A stretch of 64,000 nt of DNA from Botryotinia globosa (taxonomy: Eukaryota; Ascomycota; Leotiomycetes; Helotiales; Sclerotiniaceae). Position 1 is the stretch's first letter. The number at the start of each line of letters is the position of its first letter. The stretch lies in NCBI GenBank assembly GCA_014898425.1, contig RCSZ01000021.1:124001-188000 (forward strand). The letters run 5' to 3'. The translations under genes were made by a program, and so were the position numbers. This document shows, in pieces, positions 1-12,001 of the stretch. The notes under the pieces are model-generated. The model was not told the DNA's origin. It did not search any database and worked only from the letters and a program-made list of their open reading frames with translations.

Positions 1-175
1 AATAGTAACAGGAATATCCGTCGTGGGATATTGGCAAGAGCGGATGAATCGATGATGGGACAAACGAGGGTAGACAAGCGTGGAAAAGCGTGATGCAGGG
101 CCGACATTGCATAAGCATTTAGGAAGCTTCGTTCCAAACTTGAGTACGGACCGATGTACTCTTTCCATCGATCAT

Positions 176-182
176 TATATAT
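176..182 (+). promoter_or_regulatory. TATA-like element of the GH3 gene
   Basis: A TATATAT run lies about 100 bp upstream of the ATG at 282, a usual distance for a fungal TATA element. It is positional evidence only, because the surrounding sequence is moderately AT-rich. Confidence 0.35.
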
Positions 183-281
183 CAAGTTGTTTTCCAGTCT
201 TTTCTGTCTTTTCTGTCTTGGAATCTGATCAAATTACTCGAGTCACTTCCAATGCTGAAAATCACATCTTAATATCTCATA

Positions 282-2942
282 ATGACAAACAAATTTGACG
301 TGGAGGATGTGCTTTCAAAGCTTAACAATGTGGAAAAGGTTTCTTTACTAGCGGGTGCATATATCCACAATCTCTGTAGCTCTCAAAGTTACGATGTCTA
401 ACAATATCTAGGTACTGATTGGTGGCATACCGCTGCCATTCCCAAGTACAATGTGCCTTCGATTCGAGTGTCAGACGGTCCCAATGGTGTACGTGGTACT
501 CGGTTCTTCAACGGTATCACAGCAGCTTGTTTTCCTTGCGGCACTGCTCTTGCTGCAACATGGGACACTAAGCTCCTTCATCGCGCAGGTGTATTGATGG
601 GGGAAGAAGCGAAAGCAAAAGGTGTACATGTGATCCTTGGGCCCACCATTAATATGCAAAGATCGCCTTTAGGGGGCCGTGGTTTTGAATCTTTCAGTGA
701 AGATCCTGTGTTATCGGGATTAGGCGCTGCTGCACTTGTTAATGGTATTCAAGAGACCGGTGTCCAAGCTACAATCAAACATTTTGTTTGTAATGATCAG
801 GAGCATAATAGGAACGGTGTTAATGTGATAATCACCGAGAGAGCCTTGAGGGAGATATATCTGCTGCCATTTCAACTGGTGGTTAGAGATTCGAAGCCGG
901 CGTTATTCATGAGTGCTTATAACAAAATTAATGGGACTCACGTTAGTGAAAATCCAAGGATCCTTAAAGATATCTTGCGTGGAGAATGGGGCTGGAGTGG
1001 ATGTATTATGAGTGACTGGTGGGGCACATACTCCACTACAGGTGCCATCAATGCTGGGCTGGATTTGGAAATGCCGGGGTCAACCAAGTGGAGAGGTCCA
1101 ATGTTGATACAAGCTGTTAGCACTGGAAAGGTACCTCAACATATTCTTGACGAACGAGCCAGGAATGTGCTCAATACTGTCAACCGTGCTGCAGAAGCGA
1201 ATGTTCCCGAAAATGCGGAGGAAAAGACTGCCAATACTCCAGAGACGGCTGCTCTTCTCAGAGAGATAGCAGGTGACTCGATTGTGTTGATGAAAAATGA
1301 GGGCAGCGTATTACCATTTCGAAAAGATAAAAAGGTAAAATAGCATATCCAGTTCTACTATACGATCATTCCAAGCTAATATTTATAGACTCTTATTGTC
1401 GGTCCCAATGCCAAAGTTGCGACGTTTCATGGGGGCGGATCAGCATCCCTGGCAGCATATTACGCTGTCACACCGTTTGACGGTATTAGTGCACAGCTGG
1501 AATCAGCTCCATCCTACACCGTAGGAGCTTACGCACACAAGGACCTCCCGTTGCTGGACTTAGTTCTCAAGACAGACAAGGGAGAAAGAGGTTTCTCTTT
1601 TCGAGCATATAACGAGCCACCAACAACTGAAGATAGAGAGCTAGCGGATGAGTTAATACTCACTAAGACAGAACTCTTAATGATGGATTATCAATGTCCA
1701 AAGCTGAAGAACGAATTGTGGTGGGCTGATGTTGAAGGATATATGACTGCCGAAGAGGACTGTGAGTTTGAATTCGGCTTAGGAGTATATGGAACTGCGA
1801 ATCTGTATGTGGATGGCAAACTAGTCATTGACAATACAACGAAACAGACCAGGGGAACCATGTTTTTCTCGTGTGGCACAGTTGAAGAGCGAGGTGCTGT
1901 ATCACTGAAGAAGGGACAAACTTACCATCTAAAAGTTGAGTTTGCCAGTTCACCAACATGTAAGTTGGATAAAGGGAATAATGTCCTATTTGGTCCTGGT
2001 GCCATACGAATTGGTGGCGCCAAAATCATCGATGCGGATGAGGAGATTGCGCATGCAGCAGAACTTGCCAAAGAAGCCGATCAAGTAATCATTTGCGCTG
2101 GTCTAAACGTGAGTCGTCTCTTATCTATGCAAGGAACATTTCTAACAATTTTTTAGGCTGACTGGGAAGGCGAAGGAGCTGATCGGGAGATATTCGGTCT
2201 TCCATTGCACATGAATAAATTGATCTCGACCCTCACCCCCCTCAACCCCAACACAGTCGTTGTAATTGAATCTGGCACTCCGGTCGCCCTCCCTTTTCTA
2301 TCTACAACTCCCGCTCTTCTTCAAGCCTGGTATGGAGGCAATGAGACAGGCAATGCTATCGCTGATGTCATTTTTGGTAAAACTAATCCCTCGGCGAAAT
2401 TACCTTTATCATTCCCAAAGAGAATTGAAGATAACCCGGCGTTTTTAAGTTTTAGATCTGAGAGGGGTAGAGTCATCTATGGTGAAGACATTTACATGGG
2501 CTATAGATGGTACGAGGCACTAAATTTGCCTGTTTTGTTCCCCTTCGGCCATGGACTTAGCTATACCACATTCGCAATTTCTGATCTGAATGTCGAGAAA
2601 ATCGATAAGAAGATTAAGATCTCAGTGAAAGTCAAGAATACAGGAGAAGTCTCAGGAGCAGAGGTCGTTCAAGTCTATATCCAGCAACAAAACCCATCTA
2701 TCCGCAGACCAAATAAAGAATTGAAGGGATTTGAGAAAGTTTTCCTAGAGGCTGGAGAGGAGAAGAGAACGGAAGTTGAGATTGAAGTTAAATATGCGGC
2801 AGCGTTTTGGGATGAAGCTAGAGAGGCTTGGGTTGTGGAGAAGGATGCATATGATGTTCTTGTGGGTAATACCAGCGAGTTGACTGGAGATTTAAAGGCA
2901 GCATTTGAGGTGGAGAGAACGGAATGGTGGAATGGTTTGTAG
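282..2942 (+). CDS. Beta-glucosidase, glycoside hydrolase family 3, with PA14 insert
   Basis: Four exons (282-354, 412-1334, 1389-2108, 2157-2942) give 833 residues. Each junction has GT/AG ends and restores family sequence, for example LLAGTDWWHT across intron 1. The product hydrolyses terminal non-reducing beta-D-glucosyl residues. The N-terminal GH3 barrel carries the KHF motif and the nucleophile motif [12 protein letters not shown], with Asp226 as predicted nucleophile. A PA14-like domain occupies roughly residues 387-543, and a fibronectin type III-like domain closes the protein (about 750-820), the order of the fungal bglH/bglI type. No signal peptide is visible, so it is probably intracellular and acts on imported glucosides. 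It lies next to a dead GH78 rhamnosidase, which may mean the locus once handled rhamnosylated plant glycosides; that is inference. Length is normal and no lesion is seen. Confidence 0.95.
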
Positions 2943-4452
2943 ATCGAAGTTCGCAAGAGCAAGGATTGGACGGTTTAGCTTCATTTCTGGGTGCATATTC
3001 TATTAATTGGTGATGATTCCTAACATTACTATCCTTGAGGCAAGAGGAAGTCACCTAAGGAAACTTATTCTATATTCAATATCTTACATATTCTTACTCA
3101 CAGATCGACATGATTTGTGTGCAAAGGCTATCCACCTCATGTCTTGCATGTGTATTACTCATTCTCCAAACTCACGACTGTTGCGTATTTCTAGCACTGA
3201 AACTGCTCTCTAATGCCGTTCAATAATAGTTTGAGAGGTTTTTACAATTCCTTTCGCTAGGAAGTATAGATCCATCAAATCCTTAAGTACTAGTTCAGAA
3301 TCGGCTCGTCGCCAAATTTGCTTCTACGAGATTGTGCATAAGGACAAAGTATCCCGACTCGAAGATTCTAAAATGTTTTTCATTGGGACTTGAAATGAGA
3401 TGATATTTGACTCGTTAGCTCCTTGGAGATATTGTTATTTGTGTCAAACTCATCTCATTGTGGAGGCTCGAAGTGAGTAATGAGATGTATTTTTGCAAAA
3501 TAGATTCTTAGGTTTTGAGAGTGTGTGAAGGTGGTAATTTGTAGATTTCTCATACCTACACGGGCTATGGGAGGACTGTTGACGAGGGATTTGGATTGAT
3601 TTGATTGATGTGTCTACTACGTTGGATATTTTGGGAAAGGGAGGCAGTTGGGCTGCATTGCGAGGATGTCAATCCAGAAAGAGAGGCAAGAGAAGGATGG
3701 TACATTGGGAGTGATGCAGATGATGGGTCCGTGTTTGGTGCGGACTAGAATTCCGCGATTTAGAGGGATGATAAAGGGGATGCGAGAGGGAGGCGAGGGA
3801 AAGACCAGATTCTAGGATAAGAGATGTGGGAAAGAGGATGGATGGTCAGGTTGTAAAGAATGGTGATAGGATTTACTATACCTATTGATAAAAGCTATTT
3901 TGGATTATAGACAGCCTTACTTCAAGGACGAAGGAGAATGTAGTTCCTAAGACTGAACATAGGTCCAACCTTCCAAGAGTATTATATCAACGCGTTTTTC
4001 AAGACTTCACAGAAAGTTTTAATTGGGAGTTCCATAGCCTAAGATTGATTCTCACACATCATCCGGGATTCAGATTTTTGTTTAGAGCAACAGAGCTAGG
4101 CGTTGGCTTGATGTTGGTATGATCCACTTGGGACTGACTTGTGTGCAAGTATCTGCGGCGCAGACCATTTATCTGTTGGAATCTCATTAAATTTGCAACT
4201 TGCTGACGCCAAACTCTGCACGTTTGCCAACTCAATAGAGAGATATCCATAGTCTAAACCTGATACAGATCTGTTCAGGAATTTGAAAGCAAATTTGGCT
4301 CGAGAACGATCACGAGAATGAACAAAAGTTGTTGCTGTTTGAAAAGTTTTCCAGTGACACTCTTGTAATTTTGAAAAGGGTATATTAAAAGATTAGTTTC
4401 GAGCATCTAGAATTCGATAATCTAATCATCGAGAATTTTCCAAAGATGTCCC
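2943..4452. other. Intergenic, no supported gene
   Basis: Only short open frames without family features occur here. It includes the 3' flank of the GH3 gene and the 3' flank of the broken dehydrogenase. The base composition is ordinary genic-flank composition, not the AT-rich transposon type. Confidence 0.6.
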
Positions 4453-5200
4453 TTAACTATACTCTGCAGTCTTTCCTTCACACCAATCCCAGAATTTCTT
4501 TGCTGTCCCACTTCCTCCTTCATCAGAATCCTCCAAGGCAAGCAACAAGTCCTCTCTTGGGCCCGGATGTATACGTCCCCAAGAACAACGCACGCTCCAT
4601 TGTTTTCCATCTTCAACCTATCCGACAATCCCGCCCAAAGCTCTGTATACGCTCCCATCTTGGCCTTATACAAGAGTGGCCAAGCAGCATAATACATTGA
4701 TTCGTATTCCTCATCAAATTGGTCTTCAAATTAAGCGGATTCTGCGATACACTCAAAATCCCGAATTTGCCAACCTCCTTCGCCAACTCACTAGCCAAGA
4801 ACCAGTTGCCAATCTTAGAATTGTTGTAATTCTTGACTTGATCTTTGGGGGGAGTATCAAGTTCAGACCTGATAGTTCCATCTTTGGGAGCCGTAAGCTC
4901 TGACAACTGAGAATGTGTCCAGACCACACGGATATCACTAGGCTTGGATTCTTTTGCCGTAGCTTTCAGGCATGGGAGAAGATACTGCGTGAAGAGAAAC
5001 GGGCCTAAACAATTCGTGGCCATTTGAAGCTTAAAGCCTTGTTTAGATAACGCTACCTGGTGCTGGTTGCGAAACGCCGGCATTATTCCAGAGGACATCG
5101 AGCTTTGTCTCTTTCTTCATGAAGGACTCGGCTGATGATTTAATCGTACTCAGATAATCTAATTCTAGAGGGAGAAATTCAAGCTGGCCAGAGAACTTTG
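4453..5200 (-). pseudogene. Broken short-chain dehydrogenase/reductase (SDR)
   Basis: Four minus-strand segments in three frames together read as one SDR. The first (about 5200-5060) holds KLDVLWNNAGV, the SDR NNAG motif. The second (about 5060-4690) holds QMATNCLGPFLFTQYLLP and the active-site-like YNNSKIGNWFLASELAKE (the YxxxK pattern). The third (about 4690-4595) holds LLYKAKMGAYTELWAGLS. The last reads WGRIHPGPREDLLLAL and FWDWCE and ends at a TAA (4455-4453). At least three frameshifts separate them (near 5060, 4690 and 4590), and these cannot be removed by introns with normal splice sites. The N-terminal cofactor-binding Gly motif (TGxxxGIG) was not found, so the gene is also truncated. 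Its head faces the broken GH78 gene. In fungi this SDR subfamily acts on small carbonyl or alcohol substrates; the specific substrate cannot be told. Confidence 0.82.
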
Positions 5201-5220
5201 CTGTTAATTATGCTTTGATA

Positions 5221-7205
5221 TACTCGATACAATTTTGAGCGCTTCTTCGCTGAATTGCATCTTTTCTACGAAGATGGATCTCATGTCATTGAGATTTCGG
5301 ATGACGAATGGAAGGTCGCCCCAAGTGCAACACTGTTAGCAAATATTTATGCGTCCGAAACTCATGATCAGCGTTCATACCCAGTAGGCTGGGATGCGCC
5401 AGGCTTTGATGATAGTTCATGGAAATCGTCAAAAGGGCTAACAGGTCCAAGAGGCGCTCTAAAATATCAAAGTCAACCACCAGTTGTCCTTCATGGAACT
5501 TTCACGCCTATCAAGGAAACCTCTCCACGGCCCGGAACTATTTGTATTAATATGGGTCAAAACTCATCTATCATGACTGAGATTGAAGTTGAAGGGGAAG
5601 CTGGAAGAGAAATCATAATCAGATATGGAGAGACGGCATATGAAGATGGCACAATTTGTATGCCTGATCCATTTATTCAAGGAATTCGAGACGAAAGTGT
5701 ACTCGAAATTCATCCTGGCTGGAACAGGTGGCAAGGAACATTGGACGCCTGACTTTTGTTTCACGAGTGCGAGATATATACAGATCGAAGGTGTACGCAA
5801 TGCAAAAGATACGAAATCGAAATTGCCACTACTGCATTCTGTCTGCGGTAGACACGTATCGTCCGCTTCTTCAAGATTGGGAACCATGAAAACCGACAAA
5901 GAAGACTTCAATGCTCTTCTTTTGGCATTGAAATGGACTTTCTCGAGTAACCTTTTCAGTTACCACACCGATTGCCCTCAAATTGAAAAGTTTGCATGGC
6001 TGGAAGTAACTCATCTTTTAGCACCAGCTACACAATACATATGGAACATGGAATCTCTTTACACAAATATACTAGACGACATTCTGGATGCCCAAAAGCG
6101 ATCAGGTCTCATCCCTACCATGGCGCCCGAAATGAGATATATGTGTGGTCCCTTACACGATACAATCACATGTGGCTGCGCACTAATTCTCATCCCCGAC
6201 ATTCTCCAACGCTATTACGGAACCACGAAGTCCATTGCCAAGATGTACCGAGCAGGCGAACGATACATGGCCTATATGAAAGGCAAAGAGCGTTTTGGTG
6301 GACTAATCGAACATGGTCTTGGCGATTGGGGCCGAGGAATTGCGCATGGAAATGCACAAACAAATATGGAAACAGCTATTTATCATGAATGTTTGCTCTG
6401 CATGTCGAGATTTGCTTCTCATTTGAATTTAGACGACGAGAAAAAGAGTTGGGAGAAAGAAGCAAAGAGAATTTACAATGTGTATAATCAGCACTTATTA
6501 GTGACAGACAAACCATCTCGTCCTCACGCTTACTACACATACCGGGACGAATATCCTAACCGCGATTGCGACGCCGTATGTCAAGCTCTCGCTCTCCAAT
6601 TCAATGTCGTTCCTGAAGCGCATATCTCTGCCGTCCAAGCATCTTTTCTTTCCGACGTCTCGGATGGTAAACTGCGCTCTGCAGAAATCGGTCTGAGGTA
6701 TCTCTTTAACACGCTTGGAGATCTCGGAAGAAATGATTCAGTTTTGTAGATGGCGAGACAAGAAGAACATCCTAGTTATATGCGCTTCTTACGTAGGGGA
6801 GAAACCACTCTTCTTGAGTTTTAGCAGGATGAATGTAGGAGTAAATGCCATGATATGTTGGGAAGTATTTTGGAGTGGTTTCATGTCTATGTCTTGGGCT
6901 TGAAGGTTTGGGAGAAGGGATGGAGAACTTTCACTGTGGTTTCCGATTACCATAGCGAGTTTGGTACTGTGGAAGGAGAGTTTGAGAGCCCTTACGGGAT
7001 GATTGGATTGAGTTGGAGTAGGATAGGTAGTGGGACTGAGATGGAATTGATGTTTCCAGTTGGATCAACAGCTACGGTGGTGTTACCCAAGGATAATTGT
7101 CATGTTATGATCAACAGACACCTCCTAGATGATAGGGAGTGGGCCGAGCAGAGCAACAGGGTTGAGCTTAAACATGGGGCTTATACACTACATTTCTCGA
7201 TATGA
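5221..7205 (+). pseudogene. Broken GH78 alpha-L-rhamnosidase
   Basis: The sequence reads as a six-hairpin GH78 enzyme, which removes terminal alpha-L-rhamnose from plant glycosides and pectic side chains. The 5' segment (to about 5672) contains the beta-sandwich part, with DEWKVAPSATLLANIYASE and GWDAPGFDDSSWK. After a frameshift near 5672 the rest runs in one frame to 7205. It contains DCPQIEKFAWLEVTHLL (the family acid-site region), GLIPTMAPEMRYM and HGLGDWG, then the C-terminal SDYHSEFGTVEGEFESPYG. That frame is interrupted by TAG at 6747-6749 and again at about 6822-6824 (context LLEF-stop-QDEC, where a Trp codon is expected). The first stop fits CAG to TAG and the second TGG to TAG. The beginning of the gene is missing: a TGA lies just upstream and no N-terminal rhamnosidase domain is found. 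One frameshift, two nonsense codons and truncation make it a pseudogene. Confidence 0.87.
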
Positions 7206-8487
7206 ACTCATGTATTTGGGTAAGATACGATACTTGAAAACGCCGTAATATGTTAAAAACTATATTCAATGATTGATGATTTCTTTGTTACTCGTTCAAG
7301 CCCTATTCTGACCCCTGGCCCATATTTAGAAGTAGCTGTAAGAATTTTATATATATTGCAAGACTTGAACTATCTGCATTCATGATCGATTCGAAGCAGA
7401 TAAGATTCATATGTCCCCTATTTTCGTTGTTTAACACAAAGACTGTTGTTTTGACAATCCGTCAGGAAAACATGATATATTTCCAACAAAGCATGCATTT
7501 ATACTCAGGCATTTGGCCTCAATACGACTGACTACATAATACAAAGTTGAGATGGTAGAAAGACCAGATAAGTGCTAATAGTAGATCTATTGATGAAGTG
7601 ATTGTGCCAGATATTGACTATTAATTGATCATCGCCTAGCAAAGTTCACTGAATCACTACTTTGATAACTTAAGAATTGCTTCAACAACATGTGAAATAA
7701 ACTACACTTCTAATGCAATAGAAACATCAGGTCAGAGTCTGAAATGCAATAGTAGGAACAGAACTATTTACATTGATACATACGAATATATAAAACTGGG
7801 TGAGAACTATGAAGTCTTTGGCTCCTTCCTGAAGAATCACACACTACTGTGGAAGCTGGAAAGACCTTTGAAATACTACAAAGTTGACCTAGACATGTAT
7901 CATCAAGAAATCTCGACCAAATATCAGTATTGTATTCTACAAAGTATTGTTTATTACACTTACTACTATCAAGTGACGGAAACAAGACGGAAGCTGTACT
8001 ATCCTTCACTGATACCTATATACCAGTTCTAGGATTTCAACCGTTATCAGAAGATAGAGAGAACTTTCTCCAACTCTTATAGCATCAAATTAGATACTAA
8101 CAGGGCTATAGAAGAACACAGGCCAGACGATAACTCTTCAATGTGTGATTCAAACTTGAACCTTCACATAACACAGACCTCACTCCTTAGTCCATGTGAA
8201 GTTGAAGCCTAACATCCAGACTTTGATGGCCTCAGGACACCTTGAATCTCTTTGGCAAAAGTGGTTAGCTTGGTTCAGTTTCTCCCACAACAATTTTGAA
8301 CTTTTTTATATCCTCAAAAACAATTAACAACGACAACATCAACAACATTAGCTTTTCTTCAACTGATTTTGGTGGTTGTTCCTTATTCGAATATTGTTCG
8401 CCTTAGGCTACAGTTTTTTTCAACTCTTCTTAATTAGAATTCTGCCATTGTCGGTTGGGTCACCGCTCGGGCCCTCTGATTTCCATC
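7206..8487. other. Intergenic, no supported gene
   Basis: No coding region is supported. The last part (about 8290-8487), rich in CAACA and CT tracts, is probably the promoter and 5' untranslated region of the coiled-coil gene that starts at 8488. Confidence 0.55.
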
Positions 8488-10141
8488 ATGGATAGCTCTA
8501 TTAACAGAAGCTTATCCCCTCCAACCCCATTCCCTACTCTCGAAACAACCACTACTCCTCTTTCTACAACCACTTTACCAAGAAGAACAAGATCGAGATC
8601 AGATACACTTCCTCTATCAACTGAGCGCCCTCAAATAGAGGATTTAATCCCAGCGTCACGCCGTGATTCAATCAATTCAAATACATCCGATTCAAGCCTC
8701 TTGAACGCAGAGCTCGAACGCCTTCGCGCAGACGTCATTCGGCACGATCGAGAGCTTCAAGAATCTGGCATCGGTCTTGGAATCTACGGAGAAGAAATCG
8801 CAGCAGAAACTAAAAGTGAGGAATTCAGTTATCGTGGTGTTCAGAGCGCGCGACCATGTAAGTTCAGATCGAAACAATTGCGCCTCGATTGTTTGCTAAT
8901 TATCTCTTAAAGCTCCTCGTCTGCCATCAGTTCGCCCGCCACTTCCAGTTGTTGAACACTCTCTTACTACTGATTTAAGAGCTCGTCGTCGTGGATCGGT
9001 TATTCATCATTCTCGATCATCTTCTGTCTCTTCGCTCCCTTCTACCGAAGACCTTCGAGCATATCCAGAACTCGACTACAGACCCATTGTACAAGAGCCT
9101 TTCCACAATCAAATCCCACTCGCCTCTTCTACCAACAATCTTCCTCAACTCACCTCTGCGGTATACGTTCCCCCACCTGGAGCACCCAAGACACATAAGG
9201 AACGTAAGATGAATTATCAGGGTTTCGGTGATCCAAATCAATCCGGCCAACCATCCAACTCTAGACAAGCACCACCATCGCCAGGTCAAGGTATGGCTCA
9301 TACAAACGGAATGAACGGTCAGATGAACATGGCCGGAATGGCTAACATGATTGGCTTTCCAACTCCTGCTGGACATCAATCTGACCTTAATTATATTATG
9401 GTTATGGTTGAAGAATTGAGCCGTCTTTTGGCCGCCAATCAAAAGATTACCGACAGTATTCTTGAAAAGATTGGAAATGTTCGTCAACGAGCCAAAGATA
9501 AGAATTTGAGCAATGACGAGCTTCTTGATATTGTTACCGAGGAATTGAATGGTAAGTTACTGCCTCCGCTTTTAAGAAGCATAGCTAACAATTCATTAGC
9601 TGGTTCAGAAAATCTCGAAATTGAGAACGCTCAATTGCGTAGAGAAGTCGAATCATCCAAGGCTGATGCTGACGAAAATTGGAAGTTGGTTCTACATGCT
9701 GCTGGTATCCTTGAAGATATCAAGGAGAAGGCCCACAATTACAAATTTCAACATGAGAAGGACACTCTTGCCTGGCACAAGAGTTACCGTGATCAACTCG
9801 CCCAAGAACGTAAAGAGAATCTTGAACTTCGTTGCCACATTGCGGACATGCAAGCTCATGCTGCAAAGGCCAATGACTACATTAATCAGCTTCGTCGTTA
9901 TGCTTCCGAGCACAAGATTATTACTGAGCTCACAACTCAAGTTCATCAATACAAGGGTGAACGTCGTTATTGGAAGCGTATGGCTTGTCCCGGTCTCATT
10001 GAAGATCCTAGCGAGTGGTCTGATGGTGAAGGTGGAGCCACAGGTGATATCCCTGAGGCTGAAAAAATCGCATGTGCTCCGTGGATTGCTGAACGTGAAG
10101 AGATGGCACGCATTCTTAATGGCGATGGTGGATCATCTTAA
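8488..10141 (+). CDS. Conserved fungal coiled-coil protein, function unknown
   Basis: Three exons (8488-8857, 8913-9551, 9600-10141) give about 516 residues. Frames agree across both introns. The N-terminal part is Ser/Thr/Pro-rich and basic (PRRTRSRSD), a disordered, phosphorylatable tail. A Gly/Gln/Met-rich linker follows (MNGQMNMAGMANMIGFPTPA). The middle and C-terminal parts are predicted helical coiled coil (MVMVEELSRLLAANQK and later NAQLRREVESSKADADENWK), and the tail is acidic (EWSDGEGGATGDIPEAEK). No catalytic motif is present, so a scaffold or cytoskeleton-associated role is possible but not shown. The second intron is 48 bp and has no stop in the reading frame, so its retention would only add 16 residues. 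An alternative start at the Met codon 9209 (MNYQGFGDPNQSG) would drop the disordered part; the upstream frame is fully open, which favours 8488. Confidence 0.75.
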
Positions 10142-10803
10142 ATCTCTTCCTTTTGCATACACAATCACGATCAAATGGCGTTGGGGAGGATTTTTTTTAC
10201 GGCACAAACCTGTCTCATGGAATTGGCGTAATGGAATGGGTATACCCGATTTCTTTTACTCGATAGCATGTACATCTGCATGGATGAATGGATGAACGGT
10301 CATGGCTAAGGGAAACTTGTTTGATGAAATTCTTGTATTAATGTATTCTGGTTGCACATTGGGAATGGGAATGGAGCCAGCGGTTTTCAGGCTGTGCATC
10401 AAATGTGGCGAATCTGGTTTCTCTTCTACTTGACGGCAAACACTCACGATATCACACCTCGCTCTCTTTTCTGAGATCATCTTTCTTTCTTAATTTCCTT
10501 CTTTTTTGAAGCGAAATCAAGGGAATGTAAAAGGTGCAGAGATGTCGATGGGTTGACTAAAAACTTTCCCAAGATTTTATGAAAATGAAATGCTTGAACA
10601 GGATTGTGATGCGGTCTTTGGGTTGTTTTGTTTATTGGTAGATGAATAGATTTTAAGTTAGTTACATTGTAGTTTAGTTAATTCGGAATGGATGGATATG
10701 TCTTTGCGCATACCTAATTCAGATACTCTTCTCTTCTTTACTTTACTTTCGTAGAACGTTTGTGTGTATTTGCGTATTTTTTGCGTGTCTTTTTTGTGTG
10801 TTT

Positions 10804-10862
10804 TATGAATGAATGAATGAATGAATGAATGAATGAATGAATGAATGAATGAATGAATGATA
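10804..10862. repeat. (ATGA)n microsatellite
   Basis: About fourteen uninterrupted ATGA/GAAT units lie downstream of the coiled-coil gene. Perfect units suggest it is length-variable between strains. Confidence 0.9.
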
Positions 10863-10989
10863 ATAAGGGTGGGTTATGATGTGGTGTGAATTTCTACCCT
10901 TTTCTATACAGTGTGATCGATACTATTAAACCTGGGTATTATACCTAGATATATATATAAGGTTATATATATATATTTATATACTCTAA

Positions 10990-11190
10990 TTATCTTATAA
11001 AATTATATCATATTATATTATACCATATTATATTATATCATATTATATTATATCATATTAATATTATATCATATTAATATTATATCATATTATATTATAT
11101 CATATTATATTATACCATATTATATTATATCATATTATATTATATCATATTATATTATATCATATTATATTATATCATATTAATATTATA
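10990..11190. repeat. AT-rich minisatellite of about 15 bp
   Basis: Imperfect tandem copies of a unit close to CATATTATATTATAT, with C/T variants and shortened units, give way to CACAATATTATACAATAT-like units up to about 11235. Confidence 0.8.
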
Positions 11191-12001
11191 CAATATCACA
11201 CAATATTATACAATATCACACAATATCACACAATATCTAAATAAATTCTCTAATAACTTATATATATACAATTTCATTTCATTTCTTCTCTCCTTATTTC
11301 ATTACATCCCAGTTCATCCCAGCTCATCCTATCCCAACCCATTCCATCCCAACTCATTCTCTTCTCTTCTCATTCTATTCTAAATCTTCTCACACCTACC
11401 TATCTACCTACCATCTTGCCATTCTCTAAAAGTCCATCTATCCATCCATCCACCAACTCACAATCCACTCATCACCTATTATCCATTCACAATTCACCCA
11501 CACAACTCCAATTTCAACTGCAGCCCGAGTCACATATAGACATTATTATTTCATCTTCATCTTTTCCCGACCCCTCCATACCTATATAATACTACAACAC
11601 CCACTCATCCCAACTGAAAATGAAACTCAAAATTCTCTTTTAAAAAACATGTACAAAAAAACAAAACTTCCAAAAAAATTTCCCATGTAAGGTAGGTATA
11701 AAAATTAACGCATTATTTCCTTGCGCTGAAAATAAAAATAAGTAAGGGTATATAGATGAACAGAATTCAAAGTCGAATCTGAAGCCGAACCCGAACCCGA
11801 AGCTGAGATTGAAGTCAAAGGTCTCTCGACCAATCGAAATTAAAAATCGAGAAGAAGAAAAAAGGTATCATGCAACGCTTCGCTATGCCTTTAAAGAACA
11901 AATAAAGCAACGCAAGTCTATTCAAGACTATATGGTATCAACCAGCACAATCCTCCAAGTATTAAGCGCCTCGAATCCAATCTCTGCATGTCCCAGAGCC
12001 A

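Larger units (their letters stand above)
10142..12001. other. Convergent intergenic region with simple repeats
   Basis: This separates the 3' ends of the coiled-coil gene (+) and the LIM gene (-). It holds an ATGA tetranucleotide tract, an AT-rich 15-bp minisatellite and a pyrimidine-rich stretch (about 11270-11520). No coding region is supported. Confidence 0.6.

Noticed and set aside
282..7205. A glycoside-degradation gene cluster (GH3, SDR, GH78)
   Set aside because: Two of the three genes are pseudogenes and nothing shows co-regulation, so a working cluster cannot be claimed.
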